In this document: one piece after another, positions 6,858-8,318 of the stretch
Position numbering within the stretch: the first letter of the stretch is position 1
Layout: each line of letters begins with the position of its first letter
Source of the DNA: Candidatus Thorarchaeota archaeon
GTDB lineage: Archaea > Asgardarchaeota > Thorarchaeia > Thorarchaeales > Thorarchaeaceae
DNA length: 8,318 nucleotides
NCBI GenBank assembly: GCA_016841005.1
Contig: JAEORG010000342.1
Location: 1 to 8,318, forward strand
Direction of reading: 5' to 3'
The notes under the pieces: model-generated
What the model was told of the DNA's origin: nothing
Databases searched by the model: none
What the model saw: the letters and a program-made list of their open reading frames with translations, nothing else
Position numbers and translations under genes: made by a program

Positions 6858-8318
6858 TCACCAGAGATAAGTTCCTATGAGTTGCATGATGACAGCCTGT
6901 GCAAAGACCACAAGTAACAACAGGATGAGTTCCGATTTCGGATACTTCTTTTCTTCTATGAAGTGAAGAGCTGGCATCAATACAAATGGCAGAATGAACA
7001 TGCAGATTCGAGCTGTCTCGCCCTTCTTCGGGGCTCCAGTTAGAAACAATAGGAATAATGCTACGAATGCAGACATGACCAGTATCGTCATTTCTTTGCG
7101 TTCTTTTGAGATTCCATCCGACCTTAGCAGTTGTAACCCTCTATAACAAAAGGCAATAAGAATGGGTCCCAAGAATACGAGAATATCCAGAACATCCTCA
7201 ATTCTTGTGACTATATATTCTACTGGACTTGCAAGGAGCATAAACCCGTTTGGATTCTCAGAGGCGCTTGCAGTAAGAAAGGCTTCTATGTAATTGAAAC
7301 CCAATACAACATACAACATGCAATACAGGATTATTATCGCAACCAGAACTGAAACAGGTTTTAGTAGATTCTTCATAAGACGATTCAGCAGGCTTCCAGA
7401 TTCTGATTCCTCACTAAGGAACGATTTCATTAAATCATTCAACAAGTATGTGAGAGGAATGACTAGGAATAAGAAAGACACAAAGGTACCAACGAAGGTC
7501 GTAATAATTGTGCCAATGTAACTTACTCTGTAATCATCATGAAGGTAGAAGTGCAGAGACACGATTGCTAGTGTTGCTACAATCGCATAGATATTTGCAA
7601 GATAATAGACCTGAATTGCAGGGAGAAAAGCATAGAGCAACAACCCATAGTTAGTGGTTCGTTCAGAGAAGAAATGTCTGAAGATTGACCTTAGAGCGGA
7701 TAATGATACAATCGTCGCGATAATCGCTAATCCTAATGCCACACCTGCTGGATCCCCAAATATCGTGTACAGGAGGTAGATTGTAAGGATCGCTCCTGGA
7801 GGTTGTGTCACCGCGTGGAGCGAAAGAGTTGGTTGGAGGACATTAAAATTAGAGATGAAATCGAAAACAGAAGTTATCGTTATAGCATCTTGATAGATTT
7901 CTGAACCTCCTCCAATTGTACTGACGATACCTATATCCCATCCTTGGATAATATTAGTTAATACTATTGAAAAGAGGCCGACGAGTACGACCGCAACAAA
8001 TGTAGATGAAACTGAATCATAGTATCGATAGATAACAATGCCTACCGTAAGGAAAATACCACTTGCTATAATAATCTGTAACACAGAGGGTACAGCTAAG
8101 ACACCCCATATGGGCCAGAAACTAAATATTTGACCCATACCACCTGGACCTTGAACGGGACCCATATCTGCTGGTGGACCATCTTTTCCTCCAGGAGTAG
8201 GAGGTTGTATCCCAACTGGTGTTGGAGTCCCACTGAAGAAATGATAGATAAGAATGATTATACCTAAACCAGCTGAAATGATGGCAAAATCCTTGATGTT
8301 ATTCTTCGAGAAAATCTT
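6858..8318 (-). CDS. Polytopic membrane protein, putative GT-C-type glycosyltransferase, 5' end missing
   Basis: Numbering from the window edge, 486 residues are visible, with about 11-12 hydrophobic segments. The first ATG in the window (8165-8163) is probably not the start: 51 further codons upstream are open, contain no ATG, GTG or TTG, and encode a transmembrane helix (about 11-28) and a Pro/Gly-rich linker (29-63). GT-C-like signs are a loop with Glu140 and Asp144 (candidate acidic catalytic residues), His168 followed by TQPPG at 171-175 (compare HPPG in many GT-C proteins), and KKGETARICMFILPF at 431-445, like the GE-x-x-R-I-x-x-F-x-x-P signature I recall from related membrane glycosyltransferases. 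Such enzymes use lipid-linked sugars at the outer face of the membrane. The exact donor and acceptor cannot be read here. It is convergent with the surface-protein gene. A non-catalytic membrane protein of the same fold is the alternative. Confidence 0.6.
   Translation of the reverse strand, partial: KIFSKNNIKDFAIISAGLGIIILIYHFFSGTPTPVGIQPPTPGGKDGPPADMGPVQGPGGMGQIFSFWPIWGVLAVPSVLQIIIASGIFLTVGIVIYRYYDSVSSTFVAVVLVGLFSIVLTNIIQGWDIGIVSTIGGGSEIYQDAITITSVFDFISNFNVLQPTLSLHAVTQPPGAILTIYLLYTIFGDPAGVALGLAIIATIVSLSALRSIFRHFFSERTTNYGLLLYAFLPAIQVYYLANIYAIVATLAIVSLHFYLHDDYRVSYIGTIITTFVGTFVSFLFLVIPLTYLLNDLMKSFLSEESESGSLLNRLMKNLLKPVSVLVAIIILYCMLYVVLGFNYIEAFLTASASENPNGFMLLASPVEYIVTRIEDVLDILVFLGPILIAFCYRGLQLLRSDGISKERKEMTILVMSAFVALFLLFLTGAPKKGETARICMFILPFVLMPALHFIEEKKYPKSELILLLLVVFAQAVIMQLIGTYLW

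Overview
The window looks archaeal, most likely from an Asgard archaeon; a Thorarchaeia-like lineage is a guess. The reasons are AT-rich TATA boxes about 25 bp ahead of the predicted transcript starts, Shine-Dalgarno sites matching the archaeal 16S 3' end, a giant secreted sequon-rich surface protein, and, most telling, a cytosolic longin-like domain resembling the N-terminus of eukaryotic adaptor (AP) mu subunits. No marker gene is present, so the placement is an inference.

Layout. (1) Positions 1-131, minus strand: the first 43 codons of a leftward gene that runs off the window, preceded by a textbook GGTGATC ribosome-binding site. (2) Positions 132-330: a compact divergent promoter region. 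It holds a TATA box for each direction and a dense cluster of CCAAT/ATTGG boxes arranged as palindromes and direct repeats, mostly around the leftward TATA box. (3) Positions 331-6807, plus strand: one 2158-residue gene. In order it encodes a signal peptide, an N-terminal beta-rich region (possibly ligand-binding), about 13 Ig-like repeats of about 100 residues, one transmembrane helix, a strongly basic stop-transfer segment, a longin-like domain and a short winged-helix-like tail. (4) Positions 6808-6857: a 50-bp convergent spacer. (5) Positions 6858-8318, minus strand: the 3' part of a polytopic membrane protein with features of GT-C glycosyltransferases. Its reading frame stays open to the window edge with no start codon upstream of the first in-window ATG, so the 5' end is missing.

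How the parts may fit together. The giant protein should place a long, glycosylatable stalk outside the cell and a trafficking or GTPase-regulator type domain in the cytosol, joined by one membrane helix. That architecture could couple surface contact to internal membrane or small-GTPase machinery. The convergent GT-C-like gene might build or transfer the glycans that decorate such a protein (about fifty N-x-S/T sequons by hand count), but the two genes are convergent, not an operon, so this link is only suggestive. The most noteworthy items are the Ig-stalk/longin fusion, the alternating A-B repeat structure with a 30-nt perfect match between copies, and the operator-like array at the divergent promoter.
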